Shown: piece after piece, positions 1-7,099 of the stretch
How positions within the stretch are numbered: the stretch's first letter is position 1
Layout: every line of letters starts with the position of its first letter
Origin: Arthrobacter sp. S39
GTDB taxonomy: Bacteria > Actinomycetota > Actinomycetes > Actinomycetales > Micrococcaceae
Assembly (NCBI RefSeq): GCF_004320525.1
Contig: NZ_SIHX01000021.1
Location: forward strand, 1-40,649
Direction: 5' to 3'
Length of the DNA stretch: 40,649 nt
Notes under the pieces: model-generated
What the model was told of the DNA's origin: nothing
Databases searched by the model: none
Seen by the model: only the letters and a program-made list of their open reading frames with translations
Made by a program: the position numbers and the translations under genes

Positions 1-1
1 T

Positions 2-115
2 CTGCCGCGGCTTCAGGTTCTTGTGATAGCCCTTGTCCTCCGCATGCAGCGCCGACTCGCTGGCGTGCGCATGGCCGCCATCGATGAGGTGGTCGGGTAT
101 GGGGGAATTCGTCAT
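2..115 (-). CDS. Amino-acid permease, N-terminal fragment (asparagine/GABA permease type)
   Basis: Only the first 38 codons lie in the window; the gene runs off the left edge. The visible protein is a hydrophilic cytoplasmic N-terminus that ends in GYHKNLKPRQ, the stretch that in amino-acid/polyamine/organocation permeases of the AnsP/GabP group directly precedes the first membrane helix. The ATG at 115 is preceded by AAGGA seven bases upstream, which supports this start. It follows the asparaginase gene on the same strand after a 220-bp gap, so it probably imports asparagine or a related amino acid for that enzyme. The substrate is inferred from the neighbour, and the membrane part cannot be seen. 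Confidence 0.75.
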   Translation of the reverse strand, partial: MTNSPIPDHLIDGGHAHASESALHAEDKGYHKNLKPRQ

Positions 116-163
116 GGGGGTGTCCTTCGGGAGAGCGGTTGGTGGGCCCACGACCGCGGGGAT

Positions 164-189
164 CCCTGGCCGAGCTTGCGGGGCCAGGG
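164..189 (-). terminator. Inverted repeat in the asparaginase-permease gap
   Basis: CCCTGGCC (164-171) and GGCCAGGG (182-189) form a perfect 8-bp stem with a 10-nt loop, between the asparaginase stop and the permease start. There is no T tract, so it is more likely an mRNA-stabilising or attenuating hairpin than a full intrinsic terminator. The rest of the 116-335 gap holds no open frame I would call a gene. Confidence 0.35.
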
Positions 190-335
190 GCGGTTGGGGA
201 TTACTTGCTGAGGTTGGCGCAGCCCGGATGGATGTTCAGGGCGATGCCAGGCCGATGGATTTGTTCCACCATGATCCGGAGATGTTCGGAAGTGGTGGTG
301 GCAGGTCGTGCTCGGACCGGGTCCGCGGTACGGCA

Positions 336-1451
336 TCAGGGGCGGTCAGGCCGGTGGTCACCGGCTTCCCGCAGGATTTCGTTGGGTGTGGACAGGAAGT
401 CTGTGGGTTGGAGCAGGCCGACTTTGTGGCCGCCGCCCAGAACGGGGGCGGTGCCGATGCCGGCCAGCGGCGCGGTGTCGAGGCCGAGCGCCTCAAGCAA
501 GCGGACGGTAGCGGGCATCCGGGCGCGGTCCCCGCCGTCGGAAATCTTGACGGCTACGGCGCGGCCGTCAGGGAGGCCCAAGAGCTGCACACCCTCAAAG
601 CCGTCCTTCGCCACGGCTCCGGGGAGGAGCCGCATCAGGTCGGTGACGTCCCGGCGTTCGCCGGCCACCATGTCAGGGTGCTGCCGCATGGCCAGTCCGA
701 CGGCGGCTTCCGCGGCCGGAGGGACGGTGCCGGCGTCGTCGGAGGTGCTTCCGGCGGCGTTCCCGGCGGCGAAGGCTATCCGGCCGAAGGCGCGGGCCAT
801 GCCGCGCAGGGTGTGGGCGAAGAGGGGTGTTCCGCAGCCGTCCGTGCTGCGGGCACAGGCTTCCTCACCCGTCAGCTCGGTGATGGTGGCGGCAACGAGC
901 TGCTGCAGCGGGTGTGACGGGTCGAGGTAACCCTTGACCGGCCAGCCGTTGATGACGCACGTGGCAGCCATGGCGGCGTGCTTGCCGGAACAGTTCTGGG
1001 TCACCTGGGTGGCATGGAAACCGGAGCGCAGCCAGTCCTCGCGCTCGGCGGTGCCGTAGGGGAGATCGGTGCTGTTTTCGAGATCGGCGGCAGTGAGGCC
1101 GTGCATGGCGAGGATGCGCTCGGTGCCGCCGCGGTGTTTGGCTCCGCCGGAGTGGCTTGCGGCGGTCAGTGCCAGCAGATCGGCGGGAAGGTTCAGGCCG
1201 GCGCGGACCATGGCCACGGCCTGCAGGGGCTTGAGTGAAGAGCGCGGGTAGAACGGAGCCAGCGGATCGCCGGCCGTTGCCAGGGTTGAGCCGTCCGGTG
1301 CCGTCGCGATGGCAGAACCGTAATGGACGCTTTCCACCAGTCCGTCGCGGGTGGCGACCACCAGGGGTGCGTGCTGCGGAAGTGCGCCGGCTACGGTTGC
1401 GGCGGTGCCGGGGGCACCCGTCTGGGCAGCGGGCATGGCAGGGGCTGGCAT
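336..1451 (-). CDS. L-asparaginase, class 3 (asparaginase II family, rhizobial type)
   Basis: 371-residue cytoplasmic enzyme predicted to hydrolyse L-asparagine to aspartate and ammonia. It belongs to the serine-lysine asparaginases typified by Rhizobium etli ReAV. The family's paired Ser-x-x-Lys is seen as SSLK (S71, K74), a second conserved serine region as SHSGG near 99-103, and the zinc/cysteine site as CSGKH (C154, K157) with a further cysteine in TDGCGTP (C206). All residues expected for activity are therefore present. The ATG at 1451 has AAGGA just upstream. It starts 35 bp after the stop of the FadR-type regulator and lies upstream of a permease, all on the minus strand, which fits one regulated asparagine operon. 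Family assignment is firm; the in vivo substrate is inferred. Confidence 0.9.
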   Translation of the reverse strand: MPAPAMPAAQTGAPGTAATVAGALPQHAPLVVATRDGLVESVHYGSAIATAPDGSTLATAGDPLAPFYPRSSLKPLQAVAMVRAGLNLPADLLALTAASHSGGAKHRGGTERILAMHGLTAADLENSTDLPYGTAEREDWLRSGFHATQVTQNCSGKHAAMAATCVINGWPVKGYLDPSHPLQQLVAATITELTGEEACARSTDGCGTPLFAHTLRGMARAFGRIAFAAGNAAGSTSDDAGTVPPAAEAAVGLAMRQHPDMVAGERRDVTDLMRLLPGAVAKDGFEGVQLLGLPDGRAVAVKISDGGDRARMPATVRLLEALGLDTAPLAGIGTAPVLGGGHKVGLLQPTDFLSTPNEILREAGDHRPDRP

Positions 1452-1486
1452 GAAGTCCTTGGAGTGTCGGGTACTTGTTGGTGCGG

Positions 1487-2245
1487 TTACTTGTTGAGGA
1501 TGGAATCGAGGGCGACGCCGACGGCTCGCAGGTGCTCCGCCATGGCGTTGCTCGCGGCGTCAGCGGAACCGGCTTCGATGGCGGCGAGGATCTGCTGGTG
1601 CTCGATGTCCGACGCGTGCTGGCGGTCCGCCACCATGTTCAGGGTTTCCGACTGGAACGCCAGCGCGCCCCGGATATCCGCGACCACGCTGGCGAACACT
1701 TTGTTGCCGCTGGCGCGGGCAATGGCGGCGTGGAAGCTCGAGTCCAGGGCCACCCAGGATTCGGGGTCCGTTTCCGTGGTCATGGCGGCGACGATGTGGC
1801 GCAGGGTCTCCAGTTCCTCGTCGGTCCGGCGCTCCGCGGCCAATCCTGCTGCGGGGACCTCGATGTGGGGACGCGCCTCCGTGAGGTCGCGGGCTGAGTA
1901 CTGGCCCAGTGTGAGGTCGTTGGCTACCTTGTCGGCCACCACGAACGTGCCCTTGCCGGTCTTGGTGACGGTCAGGCCCAGGGCGGTGCAGGAGCGCAGG
2001 GCTTCGCGGATGACAGAGCGGCTTACGCCGTACTGCTGGGAGAGCATGGCCTCGGAGCTGAGTTTGCCGCCGACGGGGACCTGCCCGGATTCGATGTCGG
2101 TCCGGATGGCGTTGAACACTGCTTCGGCAGCGCTGAGCCGGGCGAGAGGCTGGGGCATGCGCTGGGTGGCGCTTGGGCCTTGGGCCATTGGCTCCGCTGC
2201 GGACTCGGCAGGCTGTCCTGCTGTCCGGCTGTCTGACAGGTTCAC
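1487..2245 (-). CDS. FadR/GntR-family regulator (FCD subfamily)
   Basis: 252-residue transcription factor from the GTG at 2245. A winged-helix GntR domain occupies roughly residues 38-102 (LSQQYGVSRSVIREAL is the recognition region, followed by the KTGKGTFV wing). An all-helical FCD ligand domain fills about 120-245, with the DSSFH, EHQQI and EHLRA positions that supply metal or ligand contacts in this family. The GTG is chosen because a -10-like CATATT with a TTGACA 17 bp upstream places the transcription start on or next to this codon, giving a leaderless message. An ATG at 2188 is the alternative. It is first in an operon with asparaginase and probably controls it in response to an amino or organic acid; the ligand is unknown. 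Confidence 0.85.
   Translation of the reverse strand: MNLSDSRTAGQPAESAAEPMAQGPSATQRMPQPLARLSAAEAVFNAIRTDIESGQVPVGGKLSSEAMLSQQYGVSRSVIREALRSCTALGLTVTKTGKGTFVVADKVANDLTLGQYSARDLTEARPHIEVPAAGLAAERRTDEELETLRHIVAAMTTETDPESWVALDSSFHAAIARASGNKVFASVVADIRGALAFQSETLNMVADRQHASDIEHQQILAAIEAGSADAASNAMAEHLRAVGVALDSILNK
2229..2239. promoter_or_regulatory. Candidate FadR-type operator palindrome
   Basis: CTGTC-T-GACAG is a perfect 11-bp palindrome, with the GT-NNN-AC core known for FadR/FCD regulator operators. It lies just inside the 5' end of the regulator gene, 6-16 bases after the predicted transcription start, a position suited to autorepression. The assignment is by motif only. Confidence 0.45.
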
Positions 2246-2280
2246 GCTTAAAATATGGCACGGGTCACAGGCGGTGTCAA
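2245..2280 (-). promoter_or_regulatory. Promoter of the asparaginase operon
   Basis: Reading the minus strand, TTGACA (2280-2275) is followed after 17 bp by CATATT (2257-2252). A start about seven bases after the -10 box falls at 2245, the GTG of the regulator. This gives a leaderless transcript, common in actinobacteria. Confidence 0.55.
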
Positions 2281-2343
2281 CCACTGGTTGCTGTCGTGGA
2301 CCCGGAGTGAGATGCGGCCACCGGTGTGCTGCTGGCAATCGGC

Positions 2344-2422
2344 ACGTTCGTTCCGTTCTGACCCTTCCTGTGAATGATGAAGCGGCGTAAGCTCATGAGT
2401 GCGGAAGAATCGGCACGAACGT
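2344..2422. promoter_or_regulatory. Inverted repeat pair upstream of hipB (candidate HipB operators)
   Basis: ACGTTCGT (2344-2351) and its exact complement ACGAACGT (2415-2422) flank the region just before hipB, 71 bp apart. HipB-type antitoxins repress their own operon through spaced inverted half-sites, so this is a plausible operator pair. A second shared string, ATCGGCACG, precedes both halves and adds a direct-repeat element. Not proven. Confidence 0.35.
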
Positions 2423-2437
2423 ACCTATGGGAGCGTC

Positions 2438-2704
2438 ATGACCCAAAGCATCAGCGACCGCCTGGCGACCGAGGTGCGCACACGCAGGTCCGCGCTGCGC
2501 CTCACCCAGCAGGACCTGGCGGACATGGCCGGCGTTTCGGAACGCTTCGTCAGGTTCGTTGAGCGGGGCAAACCGAGCGTCCAGCTGGACTCGCTGACCG
2601 CGCTGCTGGAAACACTGGGACTGGAGCTGCAGCTGGCCACCAGAACCAGCCATGCTGCGCGCGCACTCAGCGGCATCGCAAGCGAACACGAACCAGCGCC
2701 ATGA
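2438..2704 (+). CDS. hipB: HipB-like antitoxin, XRE-family DNA-binding protein
   Basis: 88-residue protein that is mostly one lambda-repressor-like helix-turn-helix (about residues 12-65: TQQDLADMAGVSERFVRFVERG is spread over helices 2-4). This is the form of HipB antitoxins that bind their own operator and hold the partner kinase inactive. The start at 2438 is taken because GGGAG lies four bases before it; a longer frame from 2399 has no such signal. The stop codon overlaps the hipA start as ATGA, so the two are translationally coupled. Promoter DNA upstream carries a matching inverted repeat. The call rests on the domain and on the linked HipA. Confidence 0.85.
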   Translation: MTQSISDRLATEVRTRRSALRLTQQDLADMAGVSERFVRFVERGKPSVQLDSLTALLETLGLELQLATRTSHAARALSGIASEHEPAP

Positions 2705-3945
2705 AACACCGCATCGCCGACATCTACAAAGCCGGCGTCCTGGCCGCGCGCCTTGAACGGCACGACGGCGGCACCCGATTCAGCTACCTCCCGGCGTACC
2801 TTGCTGCCGGGGGACCCGCCGTCGCAAGTTCCCTGCCGTTCACCGGCGGACCGGTCCTCTCGGCAGCGGGCGCGGCGCCGCCCTATTTCACCGGGCTGCT
2901 GCCGGAAGGCCGCCGGCTCAACGCGCTGCGCCGTTCCATCAAAACAAGCGCCGACGACGACCTGTCCCTGCTCATCGCGGCCGGCGGCAATCCGGTGGGC
3001 GACGTGCAGATTGTGGGCCATGGCGAACCGCTGGACCCGGACGAGCACGCCGTCCAGCTGGATCCCAAGCTGCCGGTGGATTTCGACCAGCTCCTGGGGG
3101 ACCCGGACCTGATCGACCCCGTGGCACTGGCAGGGGTACAGGACAAGCTGTCAGCCGGCATGATCTCGCTGCCTGTGGCCAGCGCAGGGAGGCGGTTCAT
3201 CCTCAAACTCAATGCCCCCGAATTTCCGCATGTGGTGGAAAACGAGCTGGTGATGTTCCGGTACGCCGCCAAATTGCGGATCCCGCTGAGCCGGGTCCAG
3301 CTGATCCGGGATGTGGCGGGCCGGCCGGGCCTTCTCGTCGAGCGCTTCGACCGGGTGCCCGTCCCGGCCGCAGGCCCGGACGATGTAGGGCGCCTGGCTG
3401 TGGAGGACGGGGCGCAGGTGCTCAGGCTCTACCCGGCGGACAAGTACAACGTGGGCTACGGGCAGGTGTGCCATGCACTGGCGGATTACTGTTCGGCGCC
3501 CTTGCCGGCACTCAGGAACCTGGCCATCCAGGGGGCGTTTGCGTGGCTGAGCGGCAACGGCGACCTGCACGCCAAGAATGTCTCCATGGTCCAGCAGCCG
3601 CACGGGGAATGGACCATCGCCCCGGTCTACGACATCCCCTCCACAGTGGTCTACGGCGACAAAACCCTGGCGCTGACGCTGGCGGGAAAGCGCAGCGGAA
3701 TTTCGCGCCGGCACTTCCTGGGCTGGGCGCAGGAGCTGGGACTCACCGACCGCACGGCTGCCCAGGTGGTGGAGCTGGCCCTGAAGGCGTCCGGTCCGCT
3801 GATCAATGACCTGGAAGCGGGCGCCGCCTTTGCGGGCGTGGCAGGTTCCGGAAGGAGCGACGACGGCGGCTCACCGTTTCCGGAGATGGTCACCCGGGCA
3901 TGGGTCAAGGAGCTGAAGCACCGGAGGAGGCTGCTGGAAGGCTGA
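2701..3945 (+). CDS. hipA: HipA-family serine/threonine kinase toxin
   Basis: 414-residue full-length HipA kinase. The N-terminal subdomain (about 1-110) includes PYFTGLLPEGRRLNALRR, the usual FxGLLPEG signature. The kinase core has AGVQDKLS (145-151), the lysine strand RRFILKLNAP (K169), VERFDR (213-218), the catalytic loop GNGDLHAKN (D288, N293) and the metal-binding aspartate in YDIPST (D311). Every residue expected for ATP binding and phosphotransfer is visible, so the enzyme should be active. Known HipA proteins phosphorylate glutamyl- or other aminoacyl-tRNA synthetases and halt translation; the target here is unknown. It overlaps hipB by ATGA. A second, shorter HipA-like kinase lies about 1.5 kb downstream on the other strand. 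Confidence 0.9.
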   Translation: MKHRIADIYKAGVLAARLERHDGGTRFSYLPAYLAAGGPAVASSLPFTGGPVLSAAGAAPPYFTGLLPEGRRLNALRRSIKTSADDDLSLLIAAGGNPVGDVQIVGHGEPLDPDEHAVQLDPKLPVDFDQLLGDPDLIDPVALAGVQDKLSAGMISLPVASAGRRFILKLNAPEFPHVVENELVMFRYAAKLRIPLSRVQLIRDVAGRPGLLVERFDRVPVPAAGPDDVGRLAVEDGAQVLRLYPADKYNVGYGQVCHALADYCSAPLPALRNLAIQGAFAWLSGNGDLHAKNVSMVQQPHGEWTIAPVYDIPSTVVYGDKTLALTLAGKRSGISRRHFLGWAQELGLTDRTAAQVVELALKASGPLINDLEAGAAFAGVAGSGRSDDGGSPFPEMVTRAWVKELKHRRRLLEG

Positions 3946-3971
3946 CCCCGCGGGCTGCCAGGCCGGGGAGG

Positions 3972-4589
3972 CTAGAGGTGCTGGATACCTGCGCGCTGCA
4001 TGGCGTCTTTGTAGACTTCGACGCTCTTTGCGAGCAGTTCTTCCTGCTTGGCTTCAGAAACAGCAAAGGCCCGCCCGCCGAGCGCGCTGGCCTTGTAGAT
4101 TTTGATGCCGCTGTTCTTCAGGGAGGAATGGTAGGTCTTCTCGAAGAGGGTAAGGAACGTTGAAGCGTCGGTGCCGTGGGCGATGATGGCCGAAACGCGG
4201 GAATTGATCTTCAGGAACTGGCGGAAGGGGCGCAGGCCGTCGGTCTTTTCCTGGACGTTGAGCGCGGTGGGGAGATCGGGGTCGCGGACCCACGGGTACG
4301 CGTTCCATGGCATCACGTAACGGGGATCGAGTTCGGCGAGTTCGTAGATCTGGGTGGCGCGGCGGGCGGCTTCGTCGTCGTTGTTATGGGAGACGAACCC
4401 GGATTCGGTGCCCTTGCCGGGACTGACCTGGAGGCTGACGATCCGGCATTCATCCTCGTCGTGCACGGGATCGATGTACGGGACGACAGACCCTGGCTTC
4501 TTTTCCATCAGTTCGTCACAGAGCTGCGTTACCGCCGCGATGTTTGGTTCCTGTAGCAGGGCCTTTTTTTCGTCCCAGTCAATCGTCAC
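3972..4589 (-). CDS. Uracil-DNA glycosylase superfamily-like protein, diverged
   Basis: 205-residue protein starting at a GTG with GGGAGAG just upstream. The middle carries VMPWNAYPW (about 92-100) and, before it, a segment ending in HNNDDEAARRA. I recognise this arrangement from actinobacterial proteins annotated as uracil-DNA glycosylases, where the first motif usually reads QDPGP, the second PWNAYPW and a late histidine motif follows. Here the first motif reads LQVSPGKG without the aspartate, and the late motif reads KASALGGRAF without an obvious histidine. The fold is therefore likely, but glycosylase activity is doubtful. It converges with hipA, 26 bp away, and lies next to an A/T-richer kinase/HIRAN operon. 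Confidence 0.55.
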   Translation of the reverse strand: MTIDWDEKKALLQEPNIAAVTQLCDELMEKKPGSVVPYIDPVHDEDECRIVSLQVSPGKGTESGFVSHNNDDEAARRATQIYELAELDPRYVMPWNAYPWVRDPDLPTALNVQEKTDGLRPFRQFLKINSRVSAIIAHGTDASTFLTLFEKTYHSSLKNSGIKIYKASALGGRAFAVSEAKQEELLAKSVEVYKDAMQRAGIQHL

Positions 4590-4733
4590 GATCTCTCCCT
4601 CAGCAGCACGGCGTCCAGAATCAGGCGTCTTAGGCCACTCTACGCTTTTGGAGGTGGGGCTGCGCAGTGCAGGGGCAAGATGGCTTATCGAGATCGGACC
4701 CAGTACCGGCCGGTTCGGTTATGGCTTCGGAGA

Positions 4734-5477
4734 CTAGCCTGGCTGGATTTCGGCAGGTGCCCACGTGAGGCGGATGAGGACTCGCAGGTGAAGGCCATCC
4801 GAGCGCCGGTTTATGTGGGCCACATGCGCTTGGAACTTACCGTAGACCCCCTGCAGCGCAACATAGTCCAATACAGGCGCCGGGACGAATCCAATCTTGT
4901 GGCCCCCAGCCGTCCATATCCCCTGAGCCCGAGGGTCGGCGGCATTGGCCGGCTCGGCTACGACACCTACAGGTTCGCCGACGTCCAGGTCTCGGTCGAC
5001 ATATGCCCGGGCCTCGTCAGTCATGTACCGCAGCCCGTGGGTCGGTACTAGGAAGGTTAGCGATCCGGTTACGCGATCAATATCCGGTTCGGCGAACATT
5101 TCGTATGTGTCTGCAACACGCTTCCCAAACGAACGGCGCAGTATTTCAAACGGAGCTGCATTTTCAGGGAGGTTCAGCTTGTCCAGCCACTCCTTTCGAT
5201 CAGGCCGTTTGCTGCTCATTACACGCCCAGCGAAAAAGGGGAAGAGGACCTTCGATGTGTAGACCTTGGTCACGTCGGAGAAGCCGGGAATCGGGCGGAA
5301 GTTCGCATTGTTTGAGACTTCTGGGAGGTATTTGAACTCGTATCCTCCGTTTGGGTATGCATACGCGCGGCCCAACAGTACGTACGTCCGAGTGTCTGGG
5401 TTCTGCCATGCCACGAGGAGAGCGGTCGGCTCCGAGAACGAAGCCCAGAGAGACTGGCGATCTAGTAGTTGAGACAC
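4734..5477 (-). CDS. HipS/HipA-N-like domain fused to a HIRAN-like domain
   Basis: 247 residues from a GTG at 5477; the start overlaps the last 16 bases of the upstream kinase gene, so the two are translationally coupled. By eye the first ~130 residues follow the HipA N-subdomain 1 pattern: LVAWQN (21-26), GGYEFKYLPE (44-53, compare the FKY.PE of E. coli HipA), LFPFFAGRVMS (79-89, in place of the FF..LLP helix) and APFEILRR (108-115). From about 140 to 210 there is a HIRAN-like part: LVPTHGLRYM, GEPVGVVAEPANAADPRA (168-185) and HKIGFVPAP (193-201). HIRAN domains bind single-stranded 3' DNA ends in HLTF. I infer an antitoxin or sensor for the adjacent kinase. Family membership needs profile searches. 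Confidence 0.6.
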   Translation of the reverse strand: MSQLLDRQSLWASFSEPTALLVAWQNPDTRTYVLLGRAYAYPNGGYEFKYLPEVSNNANFRPIPGFSDVTKVYTSKVLFPFFAGRVMSSKRPDRKEWLDKLNLPENAAPFEILRRSFGKRVADTYEMFAEPDIDRVTGSLTFLVPTHGLRYMTDEARAYVDRDLDVGEPVGVVAEPANAADPRAQGIWTAGGHKIGFVPAPVLDYVALQGVYGKFQAHVAHINRRSDGLHLRVLIRLTWAPAEIQPG

Positions 5478-6364
5478 CGCAGCAACCTTTCCCGATTGAT
5501 CTGGACCGTGTTGATAGCGAGGCTACATGCCGATGCTGACATTCTAGCGTCCGTGATGATGTTGGCTGCCGTCTCTAGATTTAGGCTGGCCAACTGATCA
5601 GTCCAGTGAGTAATCGCCCTTGAACTGCACGTTGCCAAAAACGCCGCAGCGAAGTCCACCAGGCTTGTCTTTGAACCGCCTTCAAATCGGTGAGCTCTGG
5701 CCTTGCACAGGAACGTGGATATTTTTGTTTCATCCGCAACGAGCGTCTCAAGCTTGGTGCCTCGAGTAGTGACGCCCAATGAAGTTGCATGATCATAGGA
5801 CGGGGCAAGATGCATCTTGCCCTTCGGTGTTATTTCTATGGCCCAGTTTTCACTGTGTCGATCGGTGTTTCCAATGAGTGCGTCGAAAAGCAAGTAGCCG
5901 CCAAAGCAATCAAGGGCATTCAAGCCTGATCCGACCATCAAGATAGGCGGCTCGATCTGTTTCAGGATGTCCGTTATCCATTCCACGTTGTGGCCGCGTG
6001 ATCTTCGATCTCGAGGATCAAAATCCTCAACGTACTCGGTGAGGAAGAGTGAAGCGTGCTCTAGTTGGTTCTTTTCGTCGGCGACGACGTTTTTCGAGAT
6101 GCAGCCTTCAGCCTCGCCATGCATCGCAAGGCGGATATGCGCGGCTGGCACACCCAGTTGCTCAGCCAAGAGACTGGCAACGAGCTCTGATCGATCCTCG
6201 TACTCACTCCGGTCAGATCGGTTGGGTTTGAAGATCCAGCGTTTGTCGGATTGCGAGGGATCACGGAACCACGATTTTTCGTTTTCTCCCGAAGGCTCAT
6301 CCTGGTCAGGTGTCCAGCTCTTGAGGTCGAGCCGCCGGAACGGATCGTCAGATGAGGGATCCAT
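5462..6364 (-). CDS. HipA-like kinase lacking the N-terminal subdomain (HipT-like)
   Basis: 300-residue kinase of the HipA/phosphatidylinositol-kinase-like group. It begins almost directly at the kinase core: RWIFKPN (K46, nucleotide-binding lysine), YEDRSELVASLLAEQLGVP (54-73 region), the catalytic loop GNTDRHSENW (165-174; D168, N173) and the metal-binding YDHATSLG (190-197; D191). All catalytic residues are present. The ~110-residue N-subdomain that full-length HipA carries is missing; a similar domain appears in the next gene, recalling the split HipS/HipT arrangement. The ATG at 6364 has GGGGAG nine bases upstream, and a TACAAT hexamer at 6493-6488 may be the -10. Base composition is clearly more A/T-rich than the flanks, suggesting transfer. 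Confidence 0.75.
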   Translation of the reverse strand: MDPSSDDPFRRLDLKSWTPDQDEPSGENEKSWFRDPSQSDKRWIFKPNRSDRSEYEDRSELVASLLAEQLGVPAAHIRLAMHGEAEGCISKNVVADEKNQLEHASLFLTEYVEDFDPRDRRSRGHNVEWITDILKQIEPPILMVGSGLNALDCFGGYLLFDALIGNTDRHSENWAIEITPKGKMHLAPSYDHATSLGVTTRGTKLETLVADETKISTFLCKARAHRFEGGSKTSLVDFAAAFLATCSSRAITHWTDQLASLNLETAANIITDARMSASACSLAINTVQINRERLLRCLNY

Positions 6365-6595
6365 TGTGGAAGACTCCCCTCGCTCTGGGTCCGAACCCGT
6401 TGTTTGTGATCACGACTACCGTTCCTCAAAACAAGTCCGCCCAGAATCCTATGGGCTACTCCTGTATCGGCCATGTATTTGCTTTGCATTGTATGGGGGA
6501 GGGGAGACCCTGCAGTCGCCGGACCGCGATTGGGCTAGGGCGGCGCCGAGGCAACATCCGATCACCCGGACCGGCGCCGGGCCGGTAACGTCATC
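6365..6595. other. Divergent intergenic region, kinase operon / GIY-YIG-like gene
   Basis: The 231 bp separate two divergently read genes. On the minus strand a TACAAT (6493-6488) could serve the kinase operon, implying a leader of roughly 115 nt. The composition changes here from the A/T-richer kinase operon to normal high GC around 6500-6580, so the edge of the acquired segment probably lies within it. No duplicated ends, integrase or tRNA were seen. Confidence 0.4.
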
Positions 6596-7099
6596 ATGAT
6601 GAACAGGAAAACGCTCAAGTCCGACGGCTTTGCCGGTTTCCGGGCCTTCGACATCCTTGAGATCATCCGGGTTCCGCAGGGCACCGGGGTGTTCGCCATT
6701 CTCCGGCCGAATGAGTTCGAGCCGCACTTCCTGAAGATCAGCACCGCCGGGACCTTCAAGAAAAAGAATCCCACCCTGCCGGCGGACGCCATATGGGCTG
6801 AATGGGTGGACGGCGCGGACATTCTCTACATCGGCAAGGCCGGGCCCGGCAGCAAGGGCAACCGCGGCCTCAGAATTCAGATCAAGGAGGTCCTGAACTT
6901 CGGGAGGGGCCTGCCGCCAGGCCATTGGGACAGCCGGCTGATCTGGCAACTGACCCACACGGACGAACTGATTCTGGCGTGGAAAGAGCTCCCTGCCGAG
7001 GAAGTGAGCCTAGCTGAGGCCGCGTACCACGCTGCCTTCGTCGCGGACCACGGCAAGCTGCCGTTCGCGAACCTCGTACAGGCCAAAGTGCGGAACTAA
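6596..7099 (+). CDS. GIY-YIG nuclease-like protein
   Basis: 167 residues. The centre reads ADILYIGKAG (about 74-83), which fits the YIG strand of the GIY-YIG fold, followed by GLRIQIKEVLNFGRG (91-105) as the arginine helix and SRLIWQL (113-119). The C-terminus HGKLPFANL (154-162) matches a group of bacterial proteins annotated as GIY-YIG nuclease family that I recall by this ending and by a glutamate (EVSLAEAAY) that would be the metal ligand. If active it would cut DNA. The gene ends in a 4-bp overlap with the convergent amidohydrolase. The first of two adjacent ATGs is taken; no clear ribosome site is visible. Function beyond the fold is unknown. Confidence 0.6.
   Translation: MMNRKTLKSDGFAGFRAFDILEIIRVPQGTGVFAILRPNEFEPHFLKISTAGTFKKKNPTLPADAIWAEWVDGADILYIGKAGPGSKGNRGLRIQIKEVLNFGRGLPPGHWDSRLIWQLTHTDELILAWKELPAEEVSLAEAAYHAAFVADHGKLPFANLVQAKVRN

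Noticed and set aside
186..335. Short minus-strand frame in the asparaginase-permease gap, ending NIHPGCANLSK
   Set aside because: It looked at first like the tail of an aspartase, but only about 23 codons follow an ATG without ribosome site, and no family motif can be seen.
4590..6595. Integrase, attachment repeats or tRNA at the borders of the A/T-richer segment
   Set aside because: No recombinase gene, no duplicated ends longer than a few bases and no tRNA-like fold were found by eye.
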